Shown here: positions 38,397 to 47,513 of the stretch, piece after piece
How positions within the stretch are numbered: the stretch's first letter is position 1
How the letters are laid out: each line of letters starts with the position of its first letter
Assembly (NCBI RefSeq): GCF_024707525.1
Contig: NZ_CP062231.1
Span: 3,906,001-3,970,000 of the forward strand
Length of the DNA stretch: 64,000 bases
Direction: 5' to 3'
Origin: Rhizobium sp. TH2
GTDB taxonomy: Bacteria; Pseudomonadota; Alphaproteobacteria; Rhizobiales; Rhizobiaceae
Notes under the pieces: generated by a model
Told to the model about the DNA's origin: nothing
Databases searched by the model: none
Seen by the model: only the letters and a program-made list of their open reading frames with translations
Made by a program: the position numbers and the translations under genes

Positions 38397-38456
38397 GCAT
38401 GTTTCGAGAGAGAGCGTTTACCGTGTTTGTTAAGGAAAGCGGATCAACCCTCCCGC

Positions 38457-38825
38457 CTAGTCGCCCTCATCCGGGTTCACCTCACGTATACGATCTTTGA
38501 CGATTTTGGATTTCGTGGAAACGTAGACGAGTAGGAAGAACGGAATCATGCCGATGTACATGTTGATACCTGTATACTTTGTGATCAGGAACGTCATGAC
38601 GGCATAGAGTGTAATGGCGCTGCCGGCGATCAAACCGAAGCGAAGAGAATACGGTTTACCCTTGCCTCCCCATCCGAGATAGAGTGACAGGGCCATCCAG
38701 CAAATCAGGACAAATGTCGATGGCCCCCATTCGGAATGCCAGAAAGGACGCAGAAGCATTGTCCCAACAATGATGGGGGTGCCTATCAACAGGCTTAAGA
38801 AGTAAGTTTTCAGTCCGTTGTTCAT
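38457..38825 (-). CDS. Small four-helix membrane protein, unknown
   Basis: This 122-residue protein has four hydrophobic segments (FLSLLIGTPIIVGTMLL, FVLICWMALSLYLGW, FGLIAGSAITLYAVMTFLI, YIGMIPFFLLVYVS) and a charged C-terminus KIVKDRIREVNPDEGD. GAGAGACGC lies upstream of the ATG. Lower GC than neighbours suggests an accessory gene. I do not recognise the family. Confidence 0.6.
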   Translation of the reverse strand: MNNGLKTYFLSLLIGTPIIVGTMLLRPFWHSEWGPSTFVLICWMALSLYLGWGGKGKPYSLRFGLIAGSAITLYAVMTFLITKYTGINMYIGMIPFFLLVYVSTKSKIVKDRIREVNPDEGD

Positions 38826-39000
38826 TTTGCGTCTCTCGCTAAAGAGACAATGCTAGCGGGTGTTGGCTGACTAATTCGATAATCCAAAAAGTAGAATCTT
38901 TCCCGACCAACTACCTCTCCAGTCCCGCCATCATTCTTGATATTCGGCGTGTACCGGTTTCGCGCGCGGACCGGCATGCCCGGTCGTTCCTGCCCAACCT

Positions 39001-40247
39001 TCAGGCAGTCGATGCGAGGCTTGCACTATTTTCCACAAGCCTCTCCACCAGCAGGGCCGCCTCCTTCGCGATCCCCGGTACAATGCCGGAATTCCGCGTC
39101 GATGCGAACTCGAGGCCGTAGAAATAGAGACCGGGAACCGTGGCGACGCCATCCTCATGGATGGGCTGGCCATCGGCACCGAGGGCGCCTGGGACATGGA
39201 CCCAGGAGAAGTCGCCCGTGAAGCCCGTGCACCAGATCACCGTTCCGAGGTCGCTTGCCTGCCAGTCGAGCGCGCGGATCGGGGGATCGGGCAGGCGCGG
39301 CTCGACCGTCTCGGCGGGGTCGTCCTCGGCCGGCGGCGCATCGAGACCGGCGCGCTCGATGTACTCATCGACCAGGCGCTTGGTGTTTGCGGAGACCTCG
39401 TCGGCAAATCTGAGATGCTCGGGAACTTCGTCGCCGAAAATCAGGCTGCCGTCCTCCACGCCCCTGAAGCGGCCGAGCAGGACCACACCCTCGGCGCTCA
39501 ACGATTGCAGGCTGATCGTATGCGTCGGGCCGACCAGCGCGCGGGTCGGCACCCTGCCGGCCAGGCGGATCACCTCTTCACGGCGGACATCCATGAAGCC
39601 GGAAAGCGTCAGCAGTGAAGCAGGACGCTTCCACGGTAGGTCCGCACCCAGCGGCCGGTGCGGCTGGTCGCGAGAAACACCTTGCGCCCGGCCAATACCA
39701 GATCCTCGGTAATCTGGGCGCCCGACTGCCCGCTGCCGACGACCAGAACCGCGCCGGGCGCAAGGGCATCGGCACTGCGGTATGCGGGACAATCGACCTG
39801 GGCAATCGCATCAGGCAAGTCCGCCGACATGGGCGGCCGGACGGGTCGATTCTGGTCGCCGGTGGCGATCACCACATTGCGCGCCAGCAGCACGCCATCC
39901 GATGTGGTGACCCGAAACATCCCCTGGTCCGCTGCCAGTTCCGTCACGCGGGTCCGGATGCTGACCGGCAGATGGTGCCGTTCCGCATAGTTTTCGAGAT
40001 ACGAGACGAAATCCTGGCAGGTCATCGCACCCCAGGGGTCCGTGCCCTCATAGGTATCGCCCGGCAGCAGGGAGCGGATGGTGGGCGAGTTCAGCAGAAA
40101 CGAATCCCACCGCTGGGTCCGCCATGTCTCGGCGATGCGGCCTCCATCGAGCACCCTGTGCCTGAGGCCTTGCCGGCTCAGGAAATAGCTGACGCCGAGC
40201 CCTGCCGACCCGGCGCCTATCACGATGACGTCGAGAATATCGCCCAT
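39001..40247 (-). pseudogene. Flavin-containing monooxygenase-like protein, frameshifted
   Basis: Two overlapping frames together make one CzcO-type FAD/NADPH oxidoreductase. The first (40247 to 39609) holds the FAD motif VIVIGAGSAGLGVSYFLSRQ and the NADPH motif VLVVGSGQSGAQITEDLV, and ends after WVRTYRG. The second frame resumes near 39630 (LLTLSGFMDVRREEVIRL) and runs to 39001, with VIWCTGFTGDFSW and a normal C-terminus PGLYFYGLEFASTRNSGIVP. A single-base loss around 39624-39635 would explain the break. Either the gene is recently dead or there is a sequencing error; everything else is well preserved. GGGGGACAAGC precedes the start. Confidence 0.75.
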
Positions 40248-40444
40248 GCTTGTCCCCCGCTGGAAAGGCTGGCCGCATCCTACGCCTTCGCTTCGGCCTC
40301 GGGCAAGACCAGGCTGGATGTAAAGCTGGGAGGTTCATTTTCGCAGACACGCCCGTTCCGCTGGGAATGATGCTGGACGTTGTACCAAGATGCCCGCCTG
40401 CGCTATGGATCTCACAAAAGCGAATGACAAGCGGGAGGACGGCA

Positions 40445-41446
40445 ATGCCCATTACACGCGTTGGAATCATAGGCACTGGCGTCATGGGCAGCGATCACGC
40501 CCGCATTCTCGCCTCATGCGTCGCCGGAGCCGAGCTTGCCGGCGTCTTCGATGTTGATCAAGCGCGTGCCGTCTCGCTGGCGGAGGAGACCGGCGCGCGC
40601 GTCTTCGATGGTGCCACTGCTCTTATCGCCGACCAAGGCATCGATGCGATTATTGTCTGCTCGCCAGACGCGACCCACAGCGAACTGGCGCTCGCCTGTA
40701 TTGCGGCAGGCAAGCCGGCTCTGGTGGAAAAGCCGCTCGCGAGCACGGTTGCCGGTGCCGTCGATGTCATGAAGGCAGAGACGACGGGTGGCCGGCGGTT
40801 GATACAGGTGGGTTTCACGCGCCGTTTCGACCCCGGCTACATCGCTATGAAAGAGGCGTTGGCAAGCGACCGCCTCGGCCAGGCGCTGTTTCTCCACTGC
40901 ATCCACCGCAATGCCGTCGGGCCGGACTACCTGACGTCGGAACTGGTGATCGCCAGCAGTGCCGGCCATGAATTCGACATCACGCGCTTCCTGCTCGAGG
41001 ACGAGATCGTTTCCGCAACCGTAGCCAGTCCGCGTGCGAGCAGGCTCGCGCCGAACCGTCAGCCGCAATTCATCCTGCTGGAAACGGCGAGCGGCGTCAT
41101 CGTCGATATCGAGGTCTTCGTCGATTGCATCTATGGCTACGACGTGCGTGCGGAACTTGTCTGCGAGAAGGGCACCGTGTCGCTCAACACCTCGCCGGCG
41201 ACAATGCTCCGCCATGCCGGCTACGACGGTTTCGAAACGCCGCCCGACTGGCGTGACAGATTCAAGCATGCCTATCGCCAACAGTTGCAGGGCTGGATCG
41301 ACGCGATCCACGGCATGCCCAACCACGGCGCCAGCACCTGGGACGGCTACCGCTCCATGAAAGTGACCGAGGCCTGCCTCGCGGCCTGCCGGAGCGGCCA
41401 GAAGACCGCCGTGCCGGTCGAAGAGATGCCAACATTCTACCGCTAA
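40445..41446 (+). CDS. Gfo/Idh/MocA-family oxidoreductase
   Basis: This 333-residue NAD(P)-dependent sugar or inositol dehydrogenase-like protein has an N-terminal Rossmann fold (VGIIGTGVMGSDHARIL) and the family signature VEKPLASTVAGA with its active-site lysine. QVGFTRRFDPGY and SAGHEFDITRFLL carry the histidine/aspartate pair, and a C-terminal alpha/beta domain follows. It resembles inositol 2-dehydrogenases (IolG-like), but without iol neighbours the substrate is open. GGGAGGACGGCA precedes the ATG at 40445, although the frame is open earlier. The next gene follows after 13 bp. Confidence 0.85.
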   Translation: MPITRVGIIGTGVMGSDHARILASCVAGAELAGVFDVDQARAVSLAEETGARVFDGATALIADQGIDAIIVCSPDATHSELALACIAAGKPALVEKPLASTVAGAVDVMKAETTGGRRLIQVGFTRRFDPGYIAMKEALASDRLGQALFLHCIHRNAVGPDYLTSELVIASSAGHEFDITRFLLEDEIVSATVASPRASRLAPNRQPQFILLETASGVIVDIEVFVDCIYGYDVRAELVCEKGTVSLNTSPATMLRHAGYDGFETPPDWRDRFKHAYRQQLQGWIDAIHGMPNHGASTWDGYRSMKVTEACLAACRSGQKTAVPVEEMPTFYR

Positions 41447-41459
41447 CCACGGAGTTCCC

Positions 41460-42059
41460 ATGCCGCCTGTGAAAGTCGATCCTGACAAGGTTCATGAATT
41501 CGTCGATGAGCAGCGCTTCTACAACTGGCTCGAACAGCACCATGACAGCGAGGACGAGGTGTGGATAAAGATCCACAAGGTCGGGTCGGGGCTGAAATCG
41601 ATCACGCCGAAAGAGGCGATCGACGCGGTGCTCTGCTGGGGCTGGATCGATGCAGTGCGGAAAGGCCTTGACGACAAGAGCTATCTGCAGCGCTACACGC
41701 GGCGCACCCGGAAGAGCATCTGGAGCAAGATCAATGTCGAGAATGTCGCCCGGCTGATCAAGGCGGGCCGCATGACCGAACACGGATTGAAAGAAGTCGA
41801 GGCGGCCAAGGCGGACGGTCGCTGGGATCGCGCCTATGGCAGCGGCAAGGAGATGAAGATCCCCGACGATCTGCAGGCCGCGATCGATGCCGAGCCGAAG
41901 GCGAAGGAGATGCTCGGCAAATTGAGCGCGCAGAACCGCTTCGCGCTGGCATTCCGCACCCATCACATGAAGACCGAGGCGGGACGCAAGAAGAAGATCG
42001 AGACTCTGGTGGATATGCTCATGCGTGGCGAGACGATCTATCCGCAACGCGCGAAATAG
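41460..42059 (+). CDS. YdeI/OmpD-associated family protein
   Basis: This 199-residue soluble protein matches the YdeI/OmpD-associated family. EVWIKIHKVGSGLKSITPKEAIDAVLCW, GWIDAVRKGLDDKSYLQRYT and RRTRKSIWSKINVENVARLI are the conserved core, and a lysine-rich C-terminus follows. Function in the cell is poorly known. It lies 13 bp after the Gfo/Idh/MocA gene and may share its transcript. Confidence 0.82.
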   Translation: MPPVKVDPDKVHEFVDEQRFYNWLEQHHDSEDEVWIKIHKVGSGLKSITPKEAIDAVLCWGWIDAVRKGLDDKSYLQRYTRRTRKSIWSKINVENVARLIKAGRMTEHGLKEVEAAKADGRWDRAYGSGKEMKIPDDLQAAIDAEPKAKEMLGKLSAQNRFALAFRTHHMKTEAGRKKKIETLVDMLMRGETIYPQRAK

Positions 42060-42231
42060 CATTCCGACGGAGAGGCAGAGAACCTGCCCTTAACCCCGCG
42101 CCTTCGAAAAGTCCCAATGGAAAGTGAAGGATTGGACTGTGTCGGCGGCATCTTGAGATGCACGAGCCCGATGGTTGAGTAGCGTTCACCTCTGGGTGCG
42201 GCGGCCAACGGCAATTGAGAAGGACAGTTCA

Positions 42232-42765
42232 ATGGACAAGACAATTATCACGGCTCTCGCCGCAACCGCGCTGGCGATCATGGGCGGCATGGCGGCCCGC
42301 GCCGCGGACACGCTCATCGTCGAGGAACCTCCGGTCGCGGTGGAACAGGATGTCGAAGGAGGCGTGAAGATCGGAACGCTCACCTGCGATATCGGCAATG
42401 GCGGTGGTTATGTCCTGGGTTCGGCCAAGGAGCTCGATTGCGTCTTCCATTCGAGTTTCCGCGGCGATCCCCCGGACCGCTACGCGGGCTCGGTCAAGAA
42501 ACTCGGCATCGATCTGGGCTATACCGCTCAGGGCCGGCTCATCTGGGCGGTGTTCGCGCCGACGGCGGGATATCATCGCGGCTCGCTGGGCGGCGTCTAC
42601 TACGGCGCATCCGCCGAAGCGACGCTCGGCGCCGGCGTCGGCGCCAATGTGCTGTTGGGCGGCACCAAGGGTTCGATCCAGTTGCAGCCCCTCAGTGTTG
42701 CCGGCCAGCTTGGCCTCAATGTCGCTGCGGCAGGTACCACGGTGACCCTCGCTTCGGTTCGTTGA
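42232..42765 (+). CDS. DUF992 exported protein
   Basis: This 177-residue protein has a signal peptide (MDKTIITALAATALAIMGGM, cleavage after AARA-A). It carries the DUF992 pattern of KIGTLTCDIGNGGGYVLGSAK, ELDCVFHS and a glycine/alanine-rich tail (YYGASAEATLGAGVGANVLL). Two cysteines flank the conserved strand pair. The family is periplasmic and typical of Hyphomicrobiales; function is unknown. AGAAGGACAGTTC precedes the ATG. A two-way terminator follows. Confidence 0.82.
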   Translation: MDKTIITALAATALAIMGGMAARAADTLIVEEPPVAVEQDVEGGVKIGTLTCDIGNGGGYVLGSAKELDCVFHSSFRGDPPDRYAGSVKKLGIDLGYTAQGRLIWAVFAPTAGYHRGSLGGVYYGASAEATLGAGVGANVLLGGTKGSIQLQPLSVAGQLGLNVAAAGTTVTLASVR

Positions 42766-42796
42766 TTCGTCTACCAACAACGCATAAACAAAGGAA

Positions 42797-42823
42797 AACC
42801 GCCCATCGCTGGGCGGTTTTTAC
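42797..42823. terminator. Bidirectional terminator between DUF992 and barrel gene 2
   Basis: AACCGCCCA (42797-42805) pairs with TGGGCGGTT (42810-42818) around TCGC, with A-run before and T-run after. It can terminate both the rightward DUF992 gene and the leftward barrel gene. Confidence 0.9.
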
Positions 42824-42846
42824 ATTTCATGAATTGGCAGGCTGTC

Positions 42847-43680
42847 TTACTTGAAGACCGGCTGCTCGGCCGGAAGTTCGGCCGGTGGCATGTAGGCTAC
42901 CGGGCACGCGTCACCGAACTGATAGCGGATACCGGAGCGGACTTCGTGGATATCAAAGCCCTTGTCTGAGCCGGGGCCGCCGTTAAGCTTGCGACCGAAC
43001 ATGCTGCCGCCGTCCACATGGCGGTAACGATAGCCGACATCGGCCTTCCATTGGCAATTGATGTCGATCGAGGTGCCGGCCATCAGGGCGTAGGTGAAGC
43101 GCCAGCTGTCCTTGCCCTTGTGCGTCACAGTGTCGTCGCAGCCGCCGCCACCCGCTGCGCAGGCAGTGTTCTTCAAATCACCCCAGTTGATGTAGGTGGT
43201 ACCGAGACCGGCGCCGACATAAGGCGTGAACACGCCCCAGCGGTAGATGTCGACATAAGCGTTCGCCATCAGGCTGAAGGCCTTGAACGAAGACGCATCG
43301 GTCGAAACGCACTTGACATCGCAAGCGCTGCCGTCGTTAGAACCGCCACCCTTCGTCGACCCACGGAACTTGGTCGAGAACATATAGTCGAAAGTCTTGT
43401 CGACGCGGAAGTAGTCATTGATCTGGTAACCGACACCGAAGCCAAGGTTCCCGGTGTCGTCGAGGTCAACGTCGCTAAAACTCGCGTTGTCTCTTCCGGC
43501 TTTGTAATCGACGCCATCTGAACTCATGAAGTCGTAGGAGATGTCCTTGCGCAGATACCAGCCGCCGGTGGGCAGCGGTTCGACGGCTTCCGGAGCGGGT
43601 GCGGGTTCGACAAAGTCAGCCGCGTAGGCCGGTGCCGACAGCACCGCCAGGACGGATGCGAATGCCAGAATTCTCTTCAT
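42847..43680 (-). CDS. Outer-membrane beta-barrel protein (porin-like) 2
   Basis: This 277-residue protein has signal peptide MKRILAFASVLAVLSAPAYA and a proline/glutamate-rich spacer. A barrel starts GGWYLRKDISYDF and includes DYFRVDKTFDYMF, FSLMANAYVDIYRWGVFTPY and HEVRSGIRYQFGD. It shares the layout, ALMAGVSYDI/ALMAGTSIDI segments and loop cysteine pairs (CDVKC and CAAGGGGC) with the barrel at 37479-38309, so the two are paralogs. The terminal segment after YQFGD (CPVAYMPPAELPAEQPVFK) is an unusual extension beyond the usual last strand. A perfect CtrA box lies 82-96 bp upstream. Confidence 0.82.
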   Translation of the reverse strand: MKRILAFASVLAVLSAPAYAADFVEPAPAPEAVEPLPTGGWYLRKDISYDFMSSDGVDYKAGRDNASFSDVDLDDTGNLGFGVGYQINDYFRVDKTFDYMFSTKFRGSTKGGGSNDGSACDVKCVSTDASSFKAFSLMANAYVDIYRWGVFTPYVGAGLGTTYINWGDLKNTACAAGGGGCDDTVTHKGKDSWRFTYALMAGTSIDINCQWKADVGYRYRHVDGGSMFGRKLNGGPGSDKGFDIHEVRSGIRYQFGDACPVAYMPPAELPAEQPVFK

Positions 43681-43761
43681 GATCAATACTCCACCTAACC
43701 GTGCCAGGCTGAAGAGCCGGCTCTTGAATTTCGGATCAGGTTGAATCATGAACGAGAATGG

Positions 43762-43776
43762 TTAAGGCACGCTTAA
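43762..43776 (-). promoter_or_regulatory. Perfect CtrA box upstream of barrel gene 2
   Basis: TTAAGGCACGCTTAA fits TTAA-N7-TTAA exactly and starts 82 bp before the start codon. Additional half-sites GGTTAAGG (near 43813) and TTAACCAT (near 43844), and a GANTC site at 43743-43747, lie in the same gap. Confidence 0.7.
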
Positions 43777-43900
43777 ACTGGCCCATCATGGTGCAAGATT
43801 TGCTAACCGGCTTGGTTAAGGATGTGAAAATGCCGACATTGCCTTAACCATACTTCTGCGTTTGAGCACAACTACAGCATTATGAACTGGAATTCTGGAT

Positions 43901-45556
43901 TTACCGGCCTCGGCCGCCGAAGGCGCGGTTCATCGCCATCGGCCGGATCACGGTTTCCTGGCGCAGGCTCTCGTCGCGCCTGTCCTCGAGTTCCTCCAGC
44001 ATGACCGGCCGGGAGAAATAATAGCCCTGGACATAGCGGATGCTGGTGCAGGCCTTGAGATAGGCGAGCTCTTCGAACGTCTCCAGACCCTCGACGATGA
44101 CATCCATGCCGAGCGAGCGGCTGAGCGCCTCCACGGCTTTCAGGATATTCTGGCTGCGTGGCCGTTGGTGCAGGTTGGTGATGAACGAGCGGTCGATCTT
44201 CACCTCGTCGGCGGTGATATCGGCCAGCGCCGAGAGCGATGAATAGCCGACACCGAAATCGTCGATCGAGACACGCGCACCGATCTCGCGGATCAGCGGC
44301 AGCACGCTCTCCTGGAAGGTGCTCTTCGACACGAAGGCCTCCTCGGTGATTTCGAGAATGAAGCGCGTGGCGAATTCCGTCGCCGCAATACGCGCCAGCA
44401 ACTCGCGCATGAACTTTATATCGCCCGCCTGCTTGGCCGCCACATTGAGGCTGATCGATGCCGTCTCTCCGAATGCCTCGTTGAGGCGGTCGATCGATCG
44501 GACCGTCTTGTCGAGTACGAGGTAGGTCAGGTCGTCCATCAAGCCAAGGTCGATGGCAAGTGCGATGAAATCGCCCGGCGGCTGGATCACGCCGTCCTCG
44601 TCGATCCAGCGCAGCAGCACTTCGACGCCGCAGACATTGCCCGTCAGGATATCCATCTTGGGCTGGTAGGCGCAACTGACGCGGCGGTCGCGGATCGCCA
44701 GCCTGAGGCGCTGCTCCAGCCGGCTCTTTTCGATCGCCGCATGCTCGATCGTGGCATCGAAGAACTGAACGGAGCCGGTGCCGACCGCCTTGCCGCGATA
44801 CATCGCCCTGTCGGCATTCGCCGTCAGCGCATCGTAGCTCGCTCCATCATCAGGGAAAACGCTGACGCCGATTGACGCAGACGTCAGGATCTCGTTGCCC
44901 TCGATATAGAAAGGCTCTTTCAGGCGATCGCTGATCACGTCGATATCGTGGCCGAGCCGGTCGAGATCGGCGATCGGCGAAAGCAGGAGGAGGAATTCAT
45001 CGCCGCTGAGCCGCGCCAGCATGTCGGACTCGCGCAATCCGGACGCCACCCGCTCGGCGATCTGGATCAGCAGCGCATCGCCGACATTGTGGCCGTAGAA
45101 ATCGTTGACGTGCTTGAAGCCGTCGACATCGATGAAGGCGAGCGCAAAAGGCGCCGCACCCGGGCCGATGAGAGCATTGACGCTCTGCTCGATGACGCGG
45201 CGGTTCGGCAGGCCGGTCAGTTCGTCGAAATAGGCGCGCCGTATCAGCGCCTGCTCGCGGGTCATCTGCTCGGTCTCATCGACCAGCAGCGACACCGTGT
45301 ACGGCTTGCCGCCGAGGGTGAAATCGAAGGACCGGGTCTTGAGCACGCCGTCCACTCCCTGACCGGCAACCGCGGCGGAAAGCCACGCAAAGCTCTCGTT
45401 GGCATAGGCGACCTCGCCCGCAGGGCCGGCAATCTGCATGCCGAAGGGCAGCACGTCGAGCATGTGCCCGAGATCAGGCGCGGACGCGACAACGCCGGCC
45501 GCATCCACTTGCGGCCCGAGCGGATCGTCCATCCATTCCGTGTCTGGATTGCGCAT
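43901..45556 (-). CDS. GGDEF-EAL domain c-di-GMP protein
   Basis: This 551-residue protein has a PAS-like N-terminus (about 25-95), a GGDEF domain (about 105-270) with SGDEF at 184-188, and an EAL domain (about 280-530) with EVLLRW at 312-317. The EAL metal and catalytic residues look largely present (SLNVAAK, EITEEAF, DDFGVGYSSL, DEVKIDRSF, EGLET). SGDEF keeps the catalytic GDEF core, so both synthesis and breakdown of c-di-GMP are possible. No membrane segment is obvious. It starts 33 bp after the HerA-type gene and is probably co-transcribed with it. Confidence 0.88.
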   Translation of the reverse strand: MRNPDTEWMDDPLGPQVDAAGVVASAPDLGHMLDVLPFGMQIAGPAGEVAYANESFAWLSAAVAGQGVDGVLKTRSFDFTLGGKPYTVSLLVDETEQMTREQALIRRAYFDELTGLPNRRVIEQSVNALIGPGAAPFALAFIDVDGFKHVNDFYGHNVGDALLIQIAERVASGLRESDMLARLSGDEFLLLLSPIADLDRLGHDIDVISDRLKEPFYIEGNEILTSASIGVSVFPDDGASYDALTANADRAMYRGKAVGTGSVQFFDATIEHAAIEKSRLEQRLRLAIRDRRVSCAYQPKMDILTGNVCGVEVLLRWIDEDGVIQPPGDFIALAIDLGLMDDLTYLVLDKTVRSIDRLNEAFGETASISLNVAAKQAGDIKFMRELLARIAATEFATRFILEITEEAFVSKSTFQESVLPLIREIGARVSIDDFGVGYSSLSALADITADEVKIDRSFITNLHQRPRSQNILKAVEALSRSLGMDVIVEGLETFEELAYLKACTSIRYVQGYYFSRPVMLEELEDRRDESLRQETVIRPMAMNRAFGGRGR

Positions 45557-45589
45557 GCCGAATCCTCGATTGGCGATCGTCGCCTTCGA

Positions 45590-47392
45590 CTAGAATTTGT
45601 TCCGTCGCGAAAGCAGGCCCTCGCCGGCAAGTGCTGCCTGCAGGCCACGCGTCAGGGCATTCTGGCCCCCCGCAGCGTCCGGCTGCACCGATGGCTCCTG
45701 CGGAATTGGAGCCATGGGTTCGCCGGGAACGCCCGCCGGTGTGCTGGTCGCACGGCGCCAGCGGTCGATGGCTTTTTCCACATTGGCGGCGCGCTCGGCG
45801 TCCGTCAGATGCATGCCGTTGGTGAGCTGATCGCTCGACGGAAGACGCTCGCGCGGCAGGCGCCGGAAGGAGAAGCGCATCGGCAAGGGCATCGCCTCGC
45901 CCACGCCCACGACTTCGCCGGTACCGAGCGACGGCACCAGCAGGAGCAGATTGCTCGCCGCATCGGCCACCGCCGAGCGCAGCAGACTGTGATCCCGCTC
46001 GTTGGACATGCGCATCATGAAGAGGGTCGAGCATTGCGACACGATGGTCGGATCGAGTTCGGCCGGACGCTGAGTGACGAGGCCCAGATGGACGCCATAC
46101 TTGCGGCCTTCCTTTGCGATGCGCGACAATGCCCGGCGCGCCGGTGCAAAGCCGATCGAGTGATCGGCGGCGGCGAAGCGGTGCGCTTCCTCGCAGACGA
46201 TCAGCAGCGGCGTGCCGCCATCGCTCCACAGGCCGAATTCGAAGGCCAGGCGCAACACCACGCAGACCACGGCATCGACCACCTCGCCCGGAAATTCCGC
46301 GAGCTTGAGCAGGGTGACACCGGTGCGGTTGGTGTTGACCGCGAAGAGCTGGCCGAGCACCGAGGCCATCGTGTCGCCGCCGACATTGGCGTTTTCGAAC
46401 ATGAAGGCATAGCGCGGATCGTTGCGGATCGTCTCGATGCGCGCCATCAGGCGGTGATGCACCATGCGTGTCGCGCGGTTTTCCAGCTTGCCCATGCGAT
46501 CATCGATCAGGGACACCAGATCCTGGATCATATAGGGCGCGGGCGTATCGACTGTGAAGCCGCTCTGGCGCGGATGGCGCCTGGCGAGCAGCGACCGTTC
46601 CGCACCGCTCTTGATGCTGGAATAGCTGCTCTTGGCGAGAGGGATCAGTTCGGCAAGAATATCGAGTTCCTCGAGCACCGCCGGTTTGCCGCCATAGATG
46701 GCATCGGTCAGCTCCTCGAAATTGAACAGCCAGAAGGGAAGCTTGAGGCTGTCCGGATCGACCACGGTCGATCGAGCGCCAAAACTGTTGGAATATTCGT
46801 TGTGCACATCGAGCAGCAGGACGCGGACATCCGGACGCGCATTGACCAGCTCGTTCAGGATCACGGCAGTGCCGGAGGATTTACCGACGCCGGTGGAGCC
46901 AAGTACCGCGAAATGCTTGGTGAACAGGCCCTCGGCATCGATATACGCCGGAACGCCACCATCTTCCTGCACTTCGCCGATCTTCAAGGGCTGGCCGGAG
47001 AAGGAGGAATAGATCAGGTGGAGATTGTCCCGCCCGAGCAGTTCGACTTCGTCGCCGATTGCCGGATATTCGCGCACACCGCGATCGAACTTGATCGACC
47101 CATCCGCTGCGAAGGTAATCTCGCCCATGAGATCGACTTGAGCCACCGCATGGCAATTTGCCATGCTCCCCGTGGAGGCAGCAGCCGAAATTTCGCTGAT
47201 CATGCCGACCGAAGCGCCCTTGCCATGCTTGAGCGCCACGAACTTGCCGACAGTGGCGCGCGGCATTTCCGCCGCCGAACGTCGGATGAGACCGACATGG
47301 GCCTGCGATCCACGGCAGGACAGAACACTACCAAGCAGGCTGCCCCGCAATGGATTTCCAGACGACGACGGCCCGTTGTCTTCGAGGTTCAT
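45590..47392 (-). CDS. HerA-type ATP-binding protein (DUF87)
   Basis: This 600-residue FtsK/HerA superfamily ATPase has an N-terminal HAS-barrel-like beta domain (about 15-130) with GKFVALKHG, then Walker A GSTGVGKSS (165-173). The Walker B-like LLDVHNEYS and TPLLIVCEEAHRF follow, then the sensor RIAKEGRKYGVHLGLVTQRP and SQCSTLFMMRMSNERD. HerA ATPases form hexameric DNA translocases that usually pair with NurA nuclease or with Sir2-type defence partners. No NurA is present. The downstream co-directional gene is a GGDEF-EAL protein, and a perfect CtrA box lies 74-88 bp upstream. The role is unknown; a cell-cycle-linked DNA function is one inference. Confidence 0.85.
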   Translation of the reverse strand: MNLEDNGPSSSGNPLRGSLLGSVLSCRGSQAHVGLIRRSAAEMPRATVGKFVALKHGKGASVGMISEISAAASTGSMANCHAVAQVDLMGEITFAADGSIKFDRGVREYPAIGDEVELLGRDNLHLIYSSFSGQPLKIGEVQEDGGVPAYIDAEGLFTKHFAVLGSTGVGKSSGTAVILNELVNARPDVRVLLLDVHNEYSNSFGARSTVVDPDSLKLPFWLFNFEELTDAIYGGKPAVLEELDILAELIPLAKSSYSSIKSGAERSLLARRHPRQSGFTVDTPAPYMIQDLVSLIDDRMGKLENRATRMVHHRLMARIETIRNDPRYAFMFENANVGGDTMASVLGQLFAVNTNRTGVTLLKLAEFPGEVVDAVVCVVLRLAFEFGLWSDGGTPLLIVCEEAHRFAAADHSIGFAPARRALSRIAKEGRKYGVHLGLVTQRPAELDPTIVSQCSTLFMMRMSNERDHSLLRSAVADAASNLLLLVPSLGTGEVVGVGEAMPLPMRFSFRRLPRERLPSSDQLTNGMHLTDAERAANVEKAIDRWRRATSTPAGVPGEPMAPIPQEPSVQPDAAGGQNALTRGLQAALAGEGLLSRRNKF

Positions 47393-47465
47393 AAGTCTCT
47401 CCAGAGTAAATCTGCTGGAGAGTAGGCCTGCGACTGCTAAAGAATTACTACGAGATACGGGCGGC

Positions 47466-47480
47466 TTAAATCGCAGTTAA
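47466..47480 (-). promoter_or_regulatory. Perfect CtrA box upstream of HerA-type gene
   Basis: TTAAATCGCAGTTAA fits TTAA-N7-TTAA exactly, starting 74 bp before the HerA start, in the 121-bp gap after glmM. The spacing to the start codon is nearly the same as for the two outer-membrane barrel genes. Confidence 0.7.
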
Positions 47481-47513
47481 CGCTTTATCTCGAAAGACCA
47501 GTTCCGGTCGTCC

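Noticed and set aside
44948..47425. 825-codon plus-strand ORF opposite the HerA and GGDEF-EAL genes
   Set aside because: The translation has no recognisable domain and is an antisense shadow of two genes with clear motifs; GC-rich codon bias keeps such frames open.
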